A stretch of 64,000 nt of DNA from Bradyrhizobium jicamae. Lineage in GTDB: Bacteria > Pseudomonadota > Alphaproteobacteria > Rhizobiales > Xanthobacteraceae. Location: positions 1 through 64,000 of the forward strand of contig NZ_JAFCKQ010000024.1 of the NCBI RefSeq assembly GCF_018130215.1, written 5' to 3'. Positions 17,249 to 24,912 of this stretch are shown in pieces. Each line of letters starts with the position of its first letter. Position 1 is the stretch's first letter. The position numbers were made by a program, and so were the translations under genes. Under the pieces are notes generated by a model. That model saw nothing but the letters and a program-made list of their open reading frames with translations. It was not told the DNA's origin and did not search any database.

Positions 17249-18543
17249 CGACGGCGCCGGCAGCATTGGACGGCCCCCTCAGTTTCTGTCGGGACTGTCT
17301 CGGCGATCTCGACATCAAGGCGAAGCGATGCAGCCATTGCGGCTCGCCCCGGCTGGTGCGCCAACGCACCCTCCCCGCGCTGGCACTTGCGCATATCGAT
17401 TGCGACGCGTTCTACGCGACGGTCGAGAAGCGCGACAATCCTGACATCGCCGACCGGCCCGTCATCATCGGCGGCGGCAGGCGCGGTGTCGTCTCCGCCG
17501 CCTGCTACATCGCCCGCACCTACGGCGTCCGCTCGGCGATGCCGATGTTCAAGGCGCTGGAACTCTGCCCGGATGCCACCGTGATCCCGCCGGACATGAC
17601 GAAATATGTCCGGGTCGGGCGCGAGGTACGCCGCGCCATGCAGGCACTGACCCCGCTGGTCGAGCCGCTATCGATCGACGAGGCGTTCCTCGACCTGTCC
17701 GGCACGCAGCGCGTTCACGGCATGATCCCGGCCAAGGTGCTGGCGAAGTTCGCGCGCGACGTCGAGCGCGACATCGGGATCACGGTGTCGGTCGGCCTCT
17801 CCTGCAACAAGTTCCTGGCCAAGATCGCCTCCGACCTCGACAAGCCCCGCGGCTTTGCTGCACTCGACCAGGACGAGGCGCGCGAAATGCTGGCCGACAA
17901 GCCTGTCGGCTTCATCTTCGGCGTCGGGCCTGCGACGCAGGAAAAGCTGGTTCAGCGCGGCTTCCGCCTCATCGCCGACCTGCAGCGCGCCGACGAGAAC
18001 GAGTTGATGAAGCAGTTCGCGAGCGAAGGCCGCCGGCTGTGGCGGCTTGCGCGCGGCATCGACGACCGCCGCGTGGTGCCCGATCGGGGCGCCAAGACGA
18101 TCTCGAGCGAGACCACGTTCGAGACCGACATCCGCGACTTCGTGACGCTGGAAAAACTGCTCTGGAAGCTGTCCGAGAAGGTCTCGGCGCGGCTGAAGAC
18201 CAGCGAGCTTGCCGGCTGCACCATCACGCTGAAGCTGAAGACCGCCGACTTCCGCCAGCGCACCCGCTCGCAATCGATCCAGACGCCGACCCAGCTCGCC
18301 GCCAAGATCTTCGCGGTGTCGCGCGAGATGCTGGCGAGGGAAATCGACGGCACCGCGTTCCGCCTGATGGGCACCGGCGTCAGTGCATTGCGGCCGGGCT
18401 CTCTCGCCAACGACGCCGACATGCTTGACCGCCGCTCCGCCCATGCCGAGCGCGCGATGGACAATCTGCGCAAGAAGTTCGGCGATGCCGCCGTGATCAG
18501 GGGCATTGCCTATGAGGGGTTGAAGAAAGAGGCGGAGGAGTAG
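17245..18543 (+). CDS. dinB: DNA polymerase IV (Y family) with N-terminal zinc ribbon
   Basis: Error-prone translesion polymerase. Catalytic carboxylates are in HIDCDAFYATVEKRDNP and SIDEAFLDLSG; the little-finger domain lies in the last third. Before the polymerase there are about 45 extra residues carrying CRDC then CSHC, a probable zinc ribbon, seen in many Rhizobiales DinB proteins and absent from E. coli. I take the GTG at 17245, which overlaps the DUF3572 stop as GTGA and has GGGAG about 10 bases before it (432 residues); an ATG at 17227 would add 6 residues. No LexA box was identified. Confidence 0.95.
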   Translation: MTTAPAALDGPLSFCRDCLGDLDIKAKRCSHCGSPRLVRQRTLPALALAHIDCDAFYATVEKRDNPDIADRPVIIGGGRRGVVSAACYIARTYGVRSAMPMFKALELCPDATVIPPDMTKYVRVGREVRRAMQALTPLVEPLSIDEAFLDLSGTQRVHGMIPAKVLAKFARDVERDIGITVSVGLSCNKFLAKIASDLDKPRGFAALDQDEAREMLADKPVGFIFGVGPATQEKLVQRGFRLIADLQRADENELMKQFASEGRRLWRLARGIDDRRVVPDRGAKTISSETTFETDIRDFVTLEKLLWKLSEKVSARLKTSELAGCTITLKLKTADFRQRTRSQSIQTPTQLAAKIFAVSREMLAREIDGTAFRLMGTGVSALRPGSLANDADMLDRRSAHAERAMDNLRKKFGDAAVIRGIAYEGLKKEAEE

Positions 18544-18557
18544 TTCGCCAACAGCCG

Positions 18558-18622
18558 GTCATTGCGAGGAGCTCGCGACAAAATTGCAGAGCATCGGGCG
18601 CGCATTCGCGGCTCGCAATGAC
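18558..18622. repeat. GTCATTGCGAG-type palindromic repeat
   Basis: GTCATTGCGAG (18558-18568) pairs with CTCGCAATGAC (18612-18622), a perfect 11-base inverted repeat. It separates the convergent dinB and RidA genes and may act in ending both transcripts. Confidence 0.85.
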
Positions 18623-18639
18623 GGGAAAAGGCGTCGCGC

Positions 18640-19041
18640 CTAGTCCGCCACCGCAATCGCCTCGATCTCGATCAGCCATTCCGGCGCCGCAAGCGCGGTG
18701 ACGCCGACCAGCGTGCTTGCGGGCGGCTCCATGCCCTCGAAAAACGCGGAGCGCGCCTTACCGATGATCGGCCGAAGCTCGGGCTTGTAACCGACCACGA
18801 AGGTCGTGATCTTGACGATGTCTGAATAAGTGGCGCCGGCAGACTTCAGCGCCAAGCCGAGGTTCTGCATGACCTGCGTCGTCTGCGCGGCGAGATCACC
18901 GGGGGCGACCACCCGTCCCTCCTCGTCGGTCGACACCTGTCCCGAGATGTAGATGGTGCGCGCGCCCGAGGCGACGACGACATGGGAATAGGCCGGATTG
19001 TGGTGAAGCCCGCTTGGGCGGAGATGCTCGTGCTTGCTCAT
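18640..19041 (-). CDS. RidA family protein
   Basis: A 133-residue member of the RidA/YjgF/YER057c family, trimeric proteins, some of which hydrolyse reactive enamine/imine intermediates. Family features are ASGARTIYISGQVSTDEEG near residues 25-42 and KITTFVVGYKPELRPI. The catalytic Arg typical of true RidA (in the motif R-x-x-x-x-V) is not clearly present near the C terminus, where the sequence reads TLVGVTALAAPEWLIEIEAIAV, so this may be a non-deaminase subgroup. GGGAGG 6 bases before the ATG at 19041 decides the start over one six codons earlier. Confidence 0.9.
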   Translation of the reverse strand: MSKHEHLRPSGLHHNPAYSHVVVASGARTIYISGQVSTDEEGRVVAPGDLAAQTTQVMQNLGLALKSAGATYSDIVKITTFVVGYKPELRPIIGKARSAFFEGMEPPASTLVGVTALAAPEWLIEIEAIAVAD

Positions 19042-19127
19042 GATGTGCCTCCCTGACACGCATGTTTGGGGGAAGCGTATCCGGCTCTGGCGTTTCAGGC
19101 CATACCGAGTCTCACCACTTGCTCCGC

Positions 19128-19155
19128 CGTCGCCCCGGCGAAAGCCGGGACGACG
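19128..19155. repeat. GAAA-loop hairpin repeat
   Basis: CGTCGCCCCGGC (19128-19139) pairs with GCCGGGACGACG (19144-19155) around a GAAA tetraloop, with one mismatch in 12. It lies between the EipB and RidA genes, both on the minus strand, just past the EipB... start-distal end, and resembles the CGTCGTCCCGGC family of Bradyrhizobium intergenic hairpins. Confidence 0.7.
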
Positions 19156-19174
19156 AGCCGAGAGACGACGAAAC

Positions 19175-20041
19175 CTACTTGCAGGGCTTGGAGGCCTTGA
19201 CGTCGAACTTGTCCATCGCGCCCGAGATCACGAAATCGTTGTAGTCGAGCACGAGGGCGCGCGAGACGCCGTTCTCGTAGAGCTCGAACGACATCGCATA
19301 GGCCGGCGTCTGCTCGCCGTCCTTTGCCCGGGCGTCGCGGTCGTAATAGCTCACCGTCACCGGCCAGCGCGTCATCGACTTCATCGCGTCGTTCGAGGTC
19401 GACGGGTCGGGTGACGTCGGCGCGTGGTCGCCGGGGATCGGCTGGCCGATCACGCTCAGTGTGTTGTAGACCTTCTCGCCATTGTCGGAACCGTCATAGA
19501 CGGTGAGCTCGAGCACCGATTTGCCCTCGCGGGCGGCCGCGATGATGTGCTGGATCTGCTCGGTGGGAAACACGGTCTTGCCGTCGAGATCGAAGGTCTT
19601 CTTCACCGGTTCCGTCAACTTGACGGTGATGTGGTCACCGACCCGCTCGGCGACACCGTCCACCGGCGAGGGCTGGCTGTCGTTCATGCGGGTGTCGATC
19701 TTGAAGCGGTAGCTCTTGCCGGCTGCGTCCTCCCAGGAGGTCGAGCGGAGGTCCGACAGCGTCACCTTGCCCTCGCCGCTGTCGAGCTCGGACACCTGGC
19801 GAAATTCCGAGGTGTAGCCTTCGCAGGAATTGCCGGAGAAATTGTAGAGTATGCGCCCGCGCGCATCGTTGATCGCGTTGTTGCCGCGCGACTTGACGAG
19901 GCTGAGGTCATAGAGCGCCTGGTGCGCGAGAAACGGCCCGCCGGCAGCGGCCGCAGCCGGCGCGTTCACCAGGGCCGATCCTGCGACGGCGGTGATCGCC
20001 AGCACGAGTGCACGTGACGGATTCCGGAACGGCAGGAACAT
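19175..20041 (-). CDS. eipB: EipB-like periplasmic cell-envelope integrity protein (DUF1849)
   Basis: A 288-residue exported protein of the DUF1849/EipB family. Brucella EipB is a periplasmic beta-spiral protein needed for envelope integrity. Here a signal peptide (about residues 1-33, cut near APAAAAAG) is followed by LAHQALYDLSL, typical of the family. Only two cysteines remain in the mature part, in NSCEGY and near the C terminus (KPCK), matching the conserved disulfide of EipB. Gene symbol is by family resemblance. The gene is monocistronic in appearance, with a 266-base gap to the divergent RidA gene. Confidence 0.85.
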   Translation of the reverse strand: MFLPFRNPSRALVLAITAVAGSALVNAPAAAAAGGPFLAHQALYDLSLVKSRGNNAINDARGRILYNFSGNSCEGYTSEFRQVSELDSGEGKVTLSDLRSTSWEDAAGKSYRFKIDTRMNDSQPSPVDGVAERVGDHITVKLTEPVKKTFDLDGKTVFPTEQIQHIIAAAREGKSVLELTVYDGSDNGEKVYNTLSVIGQPIPGDHAPTSPDPSTSNDAMKSMTRWPVTVSYYDRDARAKDGEQTPAYAMSFELYENGVSRALVLDYNDFVISGAMDKFDVKASKPCK

Positions 20042-20307
20042 GGACTCTCCTTGGCGCGGCGGCGACTCGCCACAATAGTGATGGCCGTATTGCGCCGCAA
20101 CTGGGGCAGTTTCATAAAATGGTAACGAGCGGAAACGGAAATACCGGATTTTTCGGCAGGTTTACATGGGATTTCAAACGGATCCGCGGATATGACCGCG
20201 CTTCCCCTTAAGGTCCCCCTGGCTTGCAACCGTCGGCGCGATGCGCGAAACAAGGCCCGGCCGGAACGCGCTTTCAGGCAACCGATCATACAACCGGGGA
20301 CAGGAAC

Positions 20308-20775
20308 ATGGCAGGTACAGTCGAACAGAAGCTCGTGGCACAGGGCATCACGCTGCCGAAGCCGACCTCCCCGGTCGCGAACTATGTGCCATTCGTGCGC
20401 AGCGGCAATTTGCTGTTCGTGTCGGGCCAGGTCTGCTTCGGCGCCGATGGCAAGCTGATTGCCAAGGGCAAGCTGGGGGCCGGCGTCAGCCTCGAGGACG
20501 GCGCCGCCGCGGCGCGCGGCTGTGCGATTAACCTCCTGGCGCAGGTCAAGGCGGCACTCGGCGACCTCGACAAGGTGGCGCGCGTGGTGCGGCTCGGCGG
20601 TTTCATCAATTCGGCGCCCGACTTTCTCGACGGACCGAAGGTGCTGAACGGCGCCTCCGACCTGATGGTCGCGGCCTTCGGCGACAAGGGCCGCCACGCG
20701 CGCACCACTGTCGGCGTCGCCTCGCTGCCCGCCGATGCTGCGGTGGAAGTCGAAGGCATCTTCGAAGTCGCCTGA
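20308..20775 (+). CDS. RidA family protein, second paralogue
   Basis: A 155-residue protein of the RidA/YjgF superfamily, beginning MAGTVEQKLVAQGITLPKP. Recognised by NYVPFVRSGNLLFVSGQVC and the C-terminal part ARTTVGVASLPADAAVEVEG, which includes the R-x-x-x-x-V type pattern expected of this branch. It belongs to a longer-N-terminus subgroup distinct from the RidA encoded at 18640. The ATG at 20308 is preceded by GGGGACAGGAAC. The next gene starts 3 bases after its stop, so the pair forms an operon with a GDPD-like gene, a coupling common in Rhizobiales whose meaning is unknown. Confidence 0.92.
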   Translation: MAGTVEQKLVAQGITLPKPTSPVANYVPFVRSGNLLFVSGQVCFGADGKLIAKGKLGAGVSLEDGAAAARGCAINLLAQVKAALGDLDKVARVVRLGGFINSAPDFLDGPKVLNGASDLMVAAFGDKGRHARTTVGVASLPADAAVEVEGIFEVA

Positions 20776-20778
20776 TCG

Positions 20779-21534
20779 ATGCGAGCACCTGATTGGCTGA
20801 CCAGGCGGCCGGTCGCCCATCGCGGCCTGCACGATGCCGCACGCGGCATCATCGAGAACATGCCGGCGGCAGCAAACGCCGCGATATCGGGCAATTTCGC
20901 GATCGAATGCGACATCCAGCTTACCGCCGACGGCGAGGCCATGGTCCATCACGACGATGCGCTTGGCCGCCTCACCGAGGGATCCGGGGCGCTGCTGACC
21001 AAGACCGCGGCGGAACTGAAGGCGGTGACGTTCAAGAATACCGCCGAGCGGATGATGACGCTCGGCGACCTCTGCACGCTGGTCGCCGGGCGGGTTCCCC
21101 TTGTTGTCGAGGTGAAGAGCCATTTCGACGGCGACCGCAGGCTGGTGCGGCGGATGGCCGAGGTGCTGGCATCCTATTCCGGTCCGGTCGTCGGCATGTC
21201 ATTCGACCCGGACCAGGTGATGGCGCTGCGCGAGATCATGCCCGCCCTGCCGCGCGGGATCACCGCACAACGCACCTATGATGACGACGGCTCCTGGACC
21301 AAGCTGACGCCGGCGCAGCGCGACAGCATGCTCCATCTGCGCCACGGCTTCACGACCCAGCCGCATTTCGTCGCCTACTGGGTCAACCAATTGCCCGCCC
21401 CGGCGCCCTGGATCGCCCGCAACGTGTTCGGCTGCCCGCTGCTGACCTGGACGGTGCGGACGGCGGAACAGCGCGAACGTGCGGCGCGTTACGCCGACCA
21501 GATGATCTTCGAGGGGTTTGTCCCGGGAACCTGA
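20779..21534 (+). CDS. Glycerophosphodiester phosphodiesterase family protein
   Basis: A 251-residue GDPD-family enzyme, TIM-barrel fold, expected to split glycerophosphodiesters into glycerol-3-phosphate and an alcohol. The active-site residues are visible as VAHRGLHD with ENMPAAANAAI, then IECDIQLTADGEAMVHHDD: His/Arg, Glu, Asp and His in the usual order near the N terminus. No signal peptide, so it is cytoplasmic. It starts 3 bases after the RidA-like gene and is surely cotranscribed. Which diester it uses cannot be said; a membrane lipid turnover role is plausible. Confidence 0.92.
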   Translation: MRAPDWLTRRPVAHRGLHDAARGIIENMPAAANAAISGNFAIECDIQLTADGEAMVHHDDALGRLTEGSGALLTKTAAELKAVTFKNTAERMMTLGDLCTLVAGRVPLVVEVKSHFDGDRRLVRRMAEVLASYSGPVVGMSFDPDQVMALREIMPALPRGITAQRTYDDDGSWTKLTPAQRDSMLHLRHGFTTQPHFVAYWVNQLPAPAPWIARNVFGCPLLTWTVRTAEQRERAARYADQMIFEGFVPGT

Positions 21535-21617
21535 CATGTCCCTTGCAGCCTTGAAGTCGTCGCTGCGATGCACGATCTTGGCATGGGTTGGTCGCCGTGC
21601 ACGATGGCCAAACGCAA

Positions 21618-21675
21618 GGCTTGATCCGGAAACATGGAAGCCGGGTTTCCAGAAGGATCATGCCCAAACGAGGCA
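21618..21675. repeat. GATCCGGAAA-type intergenic repeat, copy 1
   Basis: CTTGATCCGGAAA ... TTTCC ... GGATCATGCCCAAAC forms an imperfect inverted repeat. A related copy lies at 52907-52972 with the same order of blocks (TGATCCGGAAAA, TTTCCGAAAAGACCATGCCCAAACA). Sits between the GDPD and FemAB-like genes. Confidence 0.75.
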
Positions 21676-21691
21676 CCGGTTCTCATTCTCG

Positions 21692-22924
21692 ATGGCGTCT
21701 TCTGAAATCACTCTCGAAGCTGTTCCAGACATCAGCGACATTCCCGCCGCCGAGTGGGACGCCTGCGCCGATCCGAAGGCCGATCCTGACAGCCTTGACA
21801 ACCTCGACACGCTCGCAAGCGATTGTGAGGCGACATCAGGCACGAGCTACAACCCGTTCGTTTCCCACGCTTTTCTCGCTGCGGCCGAAGCCTCCAACTC
21901 GGCCTGCCCGCGCACCGGCTGGGGCCCGCGGCACCTCGTTGCGAAACTCGACGGCAGGATCGCCGGCGTCGTCCCCTGCTATCTGAAATCGCACTCGCAG
22001 GGCGAATACGTATTCGACCGCGGCTGGGCGGAGGCCTATCACCGCGCCGGCGGCAGCTATTATCCGAAACTCCAGGTCTCCGTCCCCTTCACGCCGGCGA
22101 CCGGCCCGCGGCTCCTGATCCGCGACGGCGTCGACCGGGCGCAGATCGGCTCGGCACTGGCGCGCGGCCTGCGAGCGCTCTGCAACGCCACTGAAGCCTC
22201 CTCCGTACACGTGACCTTCGCCCGCGAGGATGAAGCCAAGTTCCTCGGCGGGCACGGCTTCCTGCAGCGCACCGACCAGCAGTTCCACTGGCACAATGCC
22301 GGCTTCAAGACCTTCGACGACTTCCTGGCCACGCTGAACTCGCGCCACCGCAAGGCGATCAAGCGCGAGCGCCGCGAGGCGGTCGCCGCCGGGATCACGA
22401 TCCACTGGCTGACCGGCGCAGATATCACCGAAGACGCGTGGGATGCGTTCTTCGAGTTCTACATGGAGACCGGATCGCGGAAATGGGGCCGGCCGTATCT
22501 GACCCGAAAATTCTTCTCGCTGATCGGCGAGAGCATGAGCCGCGACGTGCTGCTTGTGATGGCCAGGCGCAATGGCCGCTGGATCGCGGGCGCGATCAAC
22601 TTCATCGGCTCGGACACGCTGTTCGGCCGCAACTGGGGCGCCGTCGAGCATCATCCGTTCCTGCATTTCGAGGTCTGCTACTATCAGGCGATCGATTTCG
22701 CGATCCAGCGCGGACTGAAAGTGGTCGAGGCCGGCGCGCAGGGCGAACACAAGCTGGCACGTGGCTACGTGCCGCAGACGACCTATTCAGCGCATTTCAT
22801 CGCCGATCCCGGCCTGCGCCGTGCGATCGACGATTATTTGAAGCGCGAACGTGCCTATGTCGCCGAGGTCGGCCGCGAGCTCGCCGAGGCCGGGCCGTTC
22901 CGCAAGGTCGACGACGAGGCTTGA
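21692..22924 (+). CDS. FemAB-like GNAT acyltransferase (DUF482 / PF04339 family)
   Basis: A 410-residue protein of the GNAT-fold family PF04339, related to FemAB peptidoglycan aminoacyltransferases; exact reaction unknown. Typical blocks are NPFVSHAFLAAAE near the N terminus, WAEAYHRAGGSYYPKL, LNSRHRKAIKRERREA and the C-terminal GAQGEHKLARGYVP. The ATG at 21692 is the first in-frame ATG after a dispersed repeat; it lacks a clear ribosome site, so the exact start is open. It stands 53 bases before the HIT gene on the same strand and may share a transcript with it. Confidence 0.85.
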   Translation: MASSEITLEAVPDISDIPAAEWDACADPKADPDSLDNLDTLASDCEATSGTSYNPFVSHAFLAAAEASNSACPRTGWGPRHLVAKLDGRIAGVVPCYLKSHSQGEYVFDRGWAEAYHRAGGSYYPKLQVSVPFTPATGPRLLIRDGVDRAQIGSALARGLRALCNATEASSVHVTFAREDEAKFLGGHGFLQRTDQQFHWHNAGFKTFDDFLATLNSRHRKAIKRERREAVAAGITIHWLTGADITEDAWDAFFEFYMETGSRKWGRPYLTRKFFSLIGESMSRDVLLVMARRNGRWIAGAINFIGSDTLFGRNWGAVEHHPFLHFEVCYYQAIDFAIQRGLKVVEAGAQGEHKLARGYVPQTTYSAHFIADPGLRRAIDDYLKRERAYVAEVGRELAEAGPFRKVDDEA

Positions 22925-22977
22925 CGTCCCGACCGCGACCGGGACACTAACGCCAAAGAATTCGAGGAGCCGCCGCC

Positions 22978-23400
22978 ATGCCCGCCTACGACCCGCAAAA
23001 TCCCTTCGCAAAGATCTTGCGCGGCGAATTCCCCTGCTACAAGGTCTACGAAAACGAGCACGTGCTCGCCTTCCTCGACATCATGCCGCGCTCGCCGGGG
23101 CATACGCTCGTGATTCCGAAGGCCCCTGCCCGCAACATCCTCGACATCAAGGCCGACGACTTCACTCACGTCGCGCGCGCCGCCCACAAGATCGCCGCCG
23201 CCGCGATGACGGCGTTCGAGGCCGACGGCATCACCGTGCAGCAGTTCAACGAGCCCGCCGGCGGCCAGGTCGTGTTCCACCTGCACATGCATGTGATGCC
23301 GCGCAAGAATGGCGTCGCATTGCTGCTGCCCGCCAGCCACAAGGAAGACGGCAAGGTGCTGGAGGCGAATGCAGCGAAGCTGATCGCGGCGTTGAAATAG
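22978..23400 (+). CDS. HIT family (histidine triad) nucleotide hydrolase
   Basis: A 140-residue HIT protein, Hint/Fhit type, which hydrolyses or transfers AMP from nucleoside phosphoramidates or dinucleotides. The histidine triad HLHMHV is at about 101-106, followed by MPRK; upstream lie FLDIMPRSPGHTLVIPK and the N-terminal FAKILRGEFPCYKVYE. The length is normal. GAGGAG precedes the ATG by 9 bases. It is followed, in the intergenic space to a convergent gene, by an 87-base palindromic repeat. Confidence 0.95.
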   Translation: MPAYDPQNPFAKILRGEFPCYKVYENEHVLAFLDIMPRSPGHTLVIPKAPARNILDIKADDFTHVARAAHKIAAAAMTAFEADGITVQQFNEPAGGQVVFHLHMHVMPRKNGVALLLPASHKEDGKVLEANAAKLIAALK

Positions 23401-23424
23401 GTCACACGCGGCGCGCCTCACCTC

Positions 23425-23511
23425 GTAGCCCGGGCGGAGCGCAGCGCAATCCGGGAACCATGCTTTCCGTCCAGCACCGGCCCGGATTTCGCTTCGCTCC
23501 ATCCAGGCTAC
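23425..23511. repeat. 87-base palindromic repeat, copy 2
   Basis: Same architecture and exactly the same length as the copy at 14868-14954: starts GTAGCCCGGGCGGAGCGCAG, ends CTCCATCCAGGCTAC. It again sits between two convergent genes (HIT and trmO). Confidence 0.9.
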
Positions 23512-23516
23512 GGCTT

Positions 23517-24008
23517 TCACTCCGTCTCGAAATCCCCTGACTGCGGTGGCGCAAGCGGGGTGAACTCGCAGCGATCGGGCTTGACGTCGATCAGCGGCGT
23601 CTCGTCGAGGCAATCGAGGCCGCGCACCAGGATCACATTGCCCTCGACGCCGACCAGCTTGACGATCGAGGTCCCGATCGGGTTGGGCCGCACCGGCGAG
23701 CGCAGCGAGAAGGTGCCGCGGGTGTTGCCGTTGTTCTTCGGGCTCTGCAGCACGATGTCGCGGCGCGACTGGTGCAGCCAGTACAGCACTTCGAGATTGG
23801 TGTAGAAATCGACGCCCTTGATCGCGGCGACCCACGGCTCGAAGATCTCGAGCCGGCACACCGGCCCGTCATGCCGCCCCTGTCGCGGCGTCGCCAGCCG
23901 CGAGGTCCAGGGCGTGCGGATCCGCCCGATGAAGACGAGGCCCGCGTCGCGCGCCGCCGGCATGTCGACGGCGACCTCGCCCTCGCGCAATTCCATTTCA
24001 CGTACCAT
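23517..24008 (-). CDS. trmO: tRNA threonylcarbamoyladenosine methyltransferase TrmO
   Basis: A 163-residue protein of the TsaA/TrmO (UPF0066) family, which uses S-adenosylmethionine to N6-methylate t6A37 in tRNA. Family marks are FIGRIRTPW near residue 26, the substrate loop RGTFSLRSPVRPNPIGTSIV (about 94-113) and the end RGLDCLDETPLIDVKPD. Length is that of the single-domain bacterial type without the C-terminal extension. Start at 24008; a second Met four codons later is possible, with no clear ribosome site to choose. Often annotated simply as SAM-dependent methyltransferase in this genus. Confidence 0.88.
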   Translation of the reverse strand: MVREMELREGEVAVDMPAARDAGLVFIGRIRTPWTSRLATPRQGRHDGPVCRLEIFEPWVAAIKGVDFYTNLEVLYWLHQSRRDIVLQSPKNNGNTRGTFSLRSPVRPNPIGTSIVKLVGVEGNVILVRGLDCLDETPLIDVKPDRCEFTPLAPPQSGDFETE

Positions 24009-24082
24009 GCATCAGTCCAGGATGTCTGAAGTCTCTGGTGACGACACTACCCGAATGCGCCGCCGCTGCAATCAGCCGAAGA

Positions 24083-24155
24083 TGCAGTGAAGCGCAATCC
24101 GGGACAGAACCATCCGCGGATGAAGTCGCCGGATTTCGCTTCGCGTCATCGGGGC
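24083..24155. repeat. Degenerate copy of the 87-base repeat
   Basis: Contains GTGAAGCGCAATCCGGGA and CCGGATTTCGCTTCGCGTCATC, matching the inner arms of the intact copies, but the terminal GTAGCCCGG arms are eroded. It lies just upstream of an orphan gene. Confidence 0.6.
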
Positions 24156-24237
24156 GCACGGACTGCAAAGCACATGACTTGCTCCTCCTGGAGTGCTTTT
24201 GATATGTTGCACTATTTCAGATTGTATCGGAGCCGAC

Positions 24238-24912
24238 ATGGCCAAGCGTACATTTGAGAATGGACTGAAGAAACTGGATGAGCTGGCAAAGCATGAGCAT
24301 GGCCTGTCATTGCAGGAACTGCTTGCAGATGGCGACGATGACACCCGGGAGAAGCGTCTGTGGCGGCTCACCGGTGTCCTGATCAAACAGCGCTTTTCGC
24401 TCCCGGTCCGACGAAGGCCTGCGCGCACCACAGGAGCGATGTATCGCTGGGAAATCGACCCAAAGCGTCTGCGCGAGCTTGCGGCGAAAAAATCGTGGGA
24501 AACGAACTTGCTCGCCTCTTTCAAAAGTCGCCGCAGAGACGAGTCGGTCGTCGCGTATGGTGTGCGACTAAAATCGGAGACCAGATACGGGAAGGAGTTC
24601 AAGAATGTGACGTGCGAGTGGTTGTGCCACGATCCCGTCGTCGTTCGCGAAATCGAGCAGGCATTCAAATCCGCCAAGTTGGGAAAGCTGCTGCATCTTT
24701 CGACTTCCGTGGGGTTGGTTGGCGGCCTCGCATTGGAATTGGCGTCGAAGATTCCGGCACTTTCGATGCTAGAGCAGAGCTTGGTCGTCGCAATGACAGT
24801 GATCATTGCAACGATAGGCATCATAGCCTTTTGCAGGGTTGCCGGATATTCAGTCCCCAAGAAGAAGGCGGCGCCCCGAAGCATTTCGCGAAGGCCGCTC
24901 GGCGTCGCTTAG
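24238..24912 (+). CDS. Orphan hypothetical protein with two C-terminal membrane segments
   Basis: A 224-residue protein not recognised. The first half is charged and helical (FENGLKKLDELAKHEHGLSL, RRRPARTTGAMYRWEIDPKR); the last third has two hydrophobic segments, about 155-172 and 180-203, then a basic tail KKKAAPRSISRR. Third-position GC and codon choice look lower than in neighbouring genes, suggesting later arrival. The ATG at 24238 is chosen because no earlier in-frame ATG is plausible; an upstream TTG at 24193 is unlikely. Its last 4 bases overlap the end of the convergent transglycosylase gene, and a degenerate repeat copy lies immediately upstream. Confidence 0.7.
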   Translation: MAKRTFENGLKKLDELAKHEHGLSLQELLADGDDDTREKRLWRLTGVLIKQRFSLPVRRRPARTTGAMYRWEIDPKRLRELAAKKSWETNLLASFKSRRRDESVVAYGVRLKSETRYGKEFKNVTCEWLCHDPVVVREIEQAFKSAKLGKLLHLSTSVGLVGGLALELASKIPALSMLEQSLVVAMTVIIATIGIIAFCRVAGYSVPKKKAAPRSISRRPLGVA

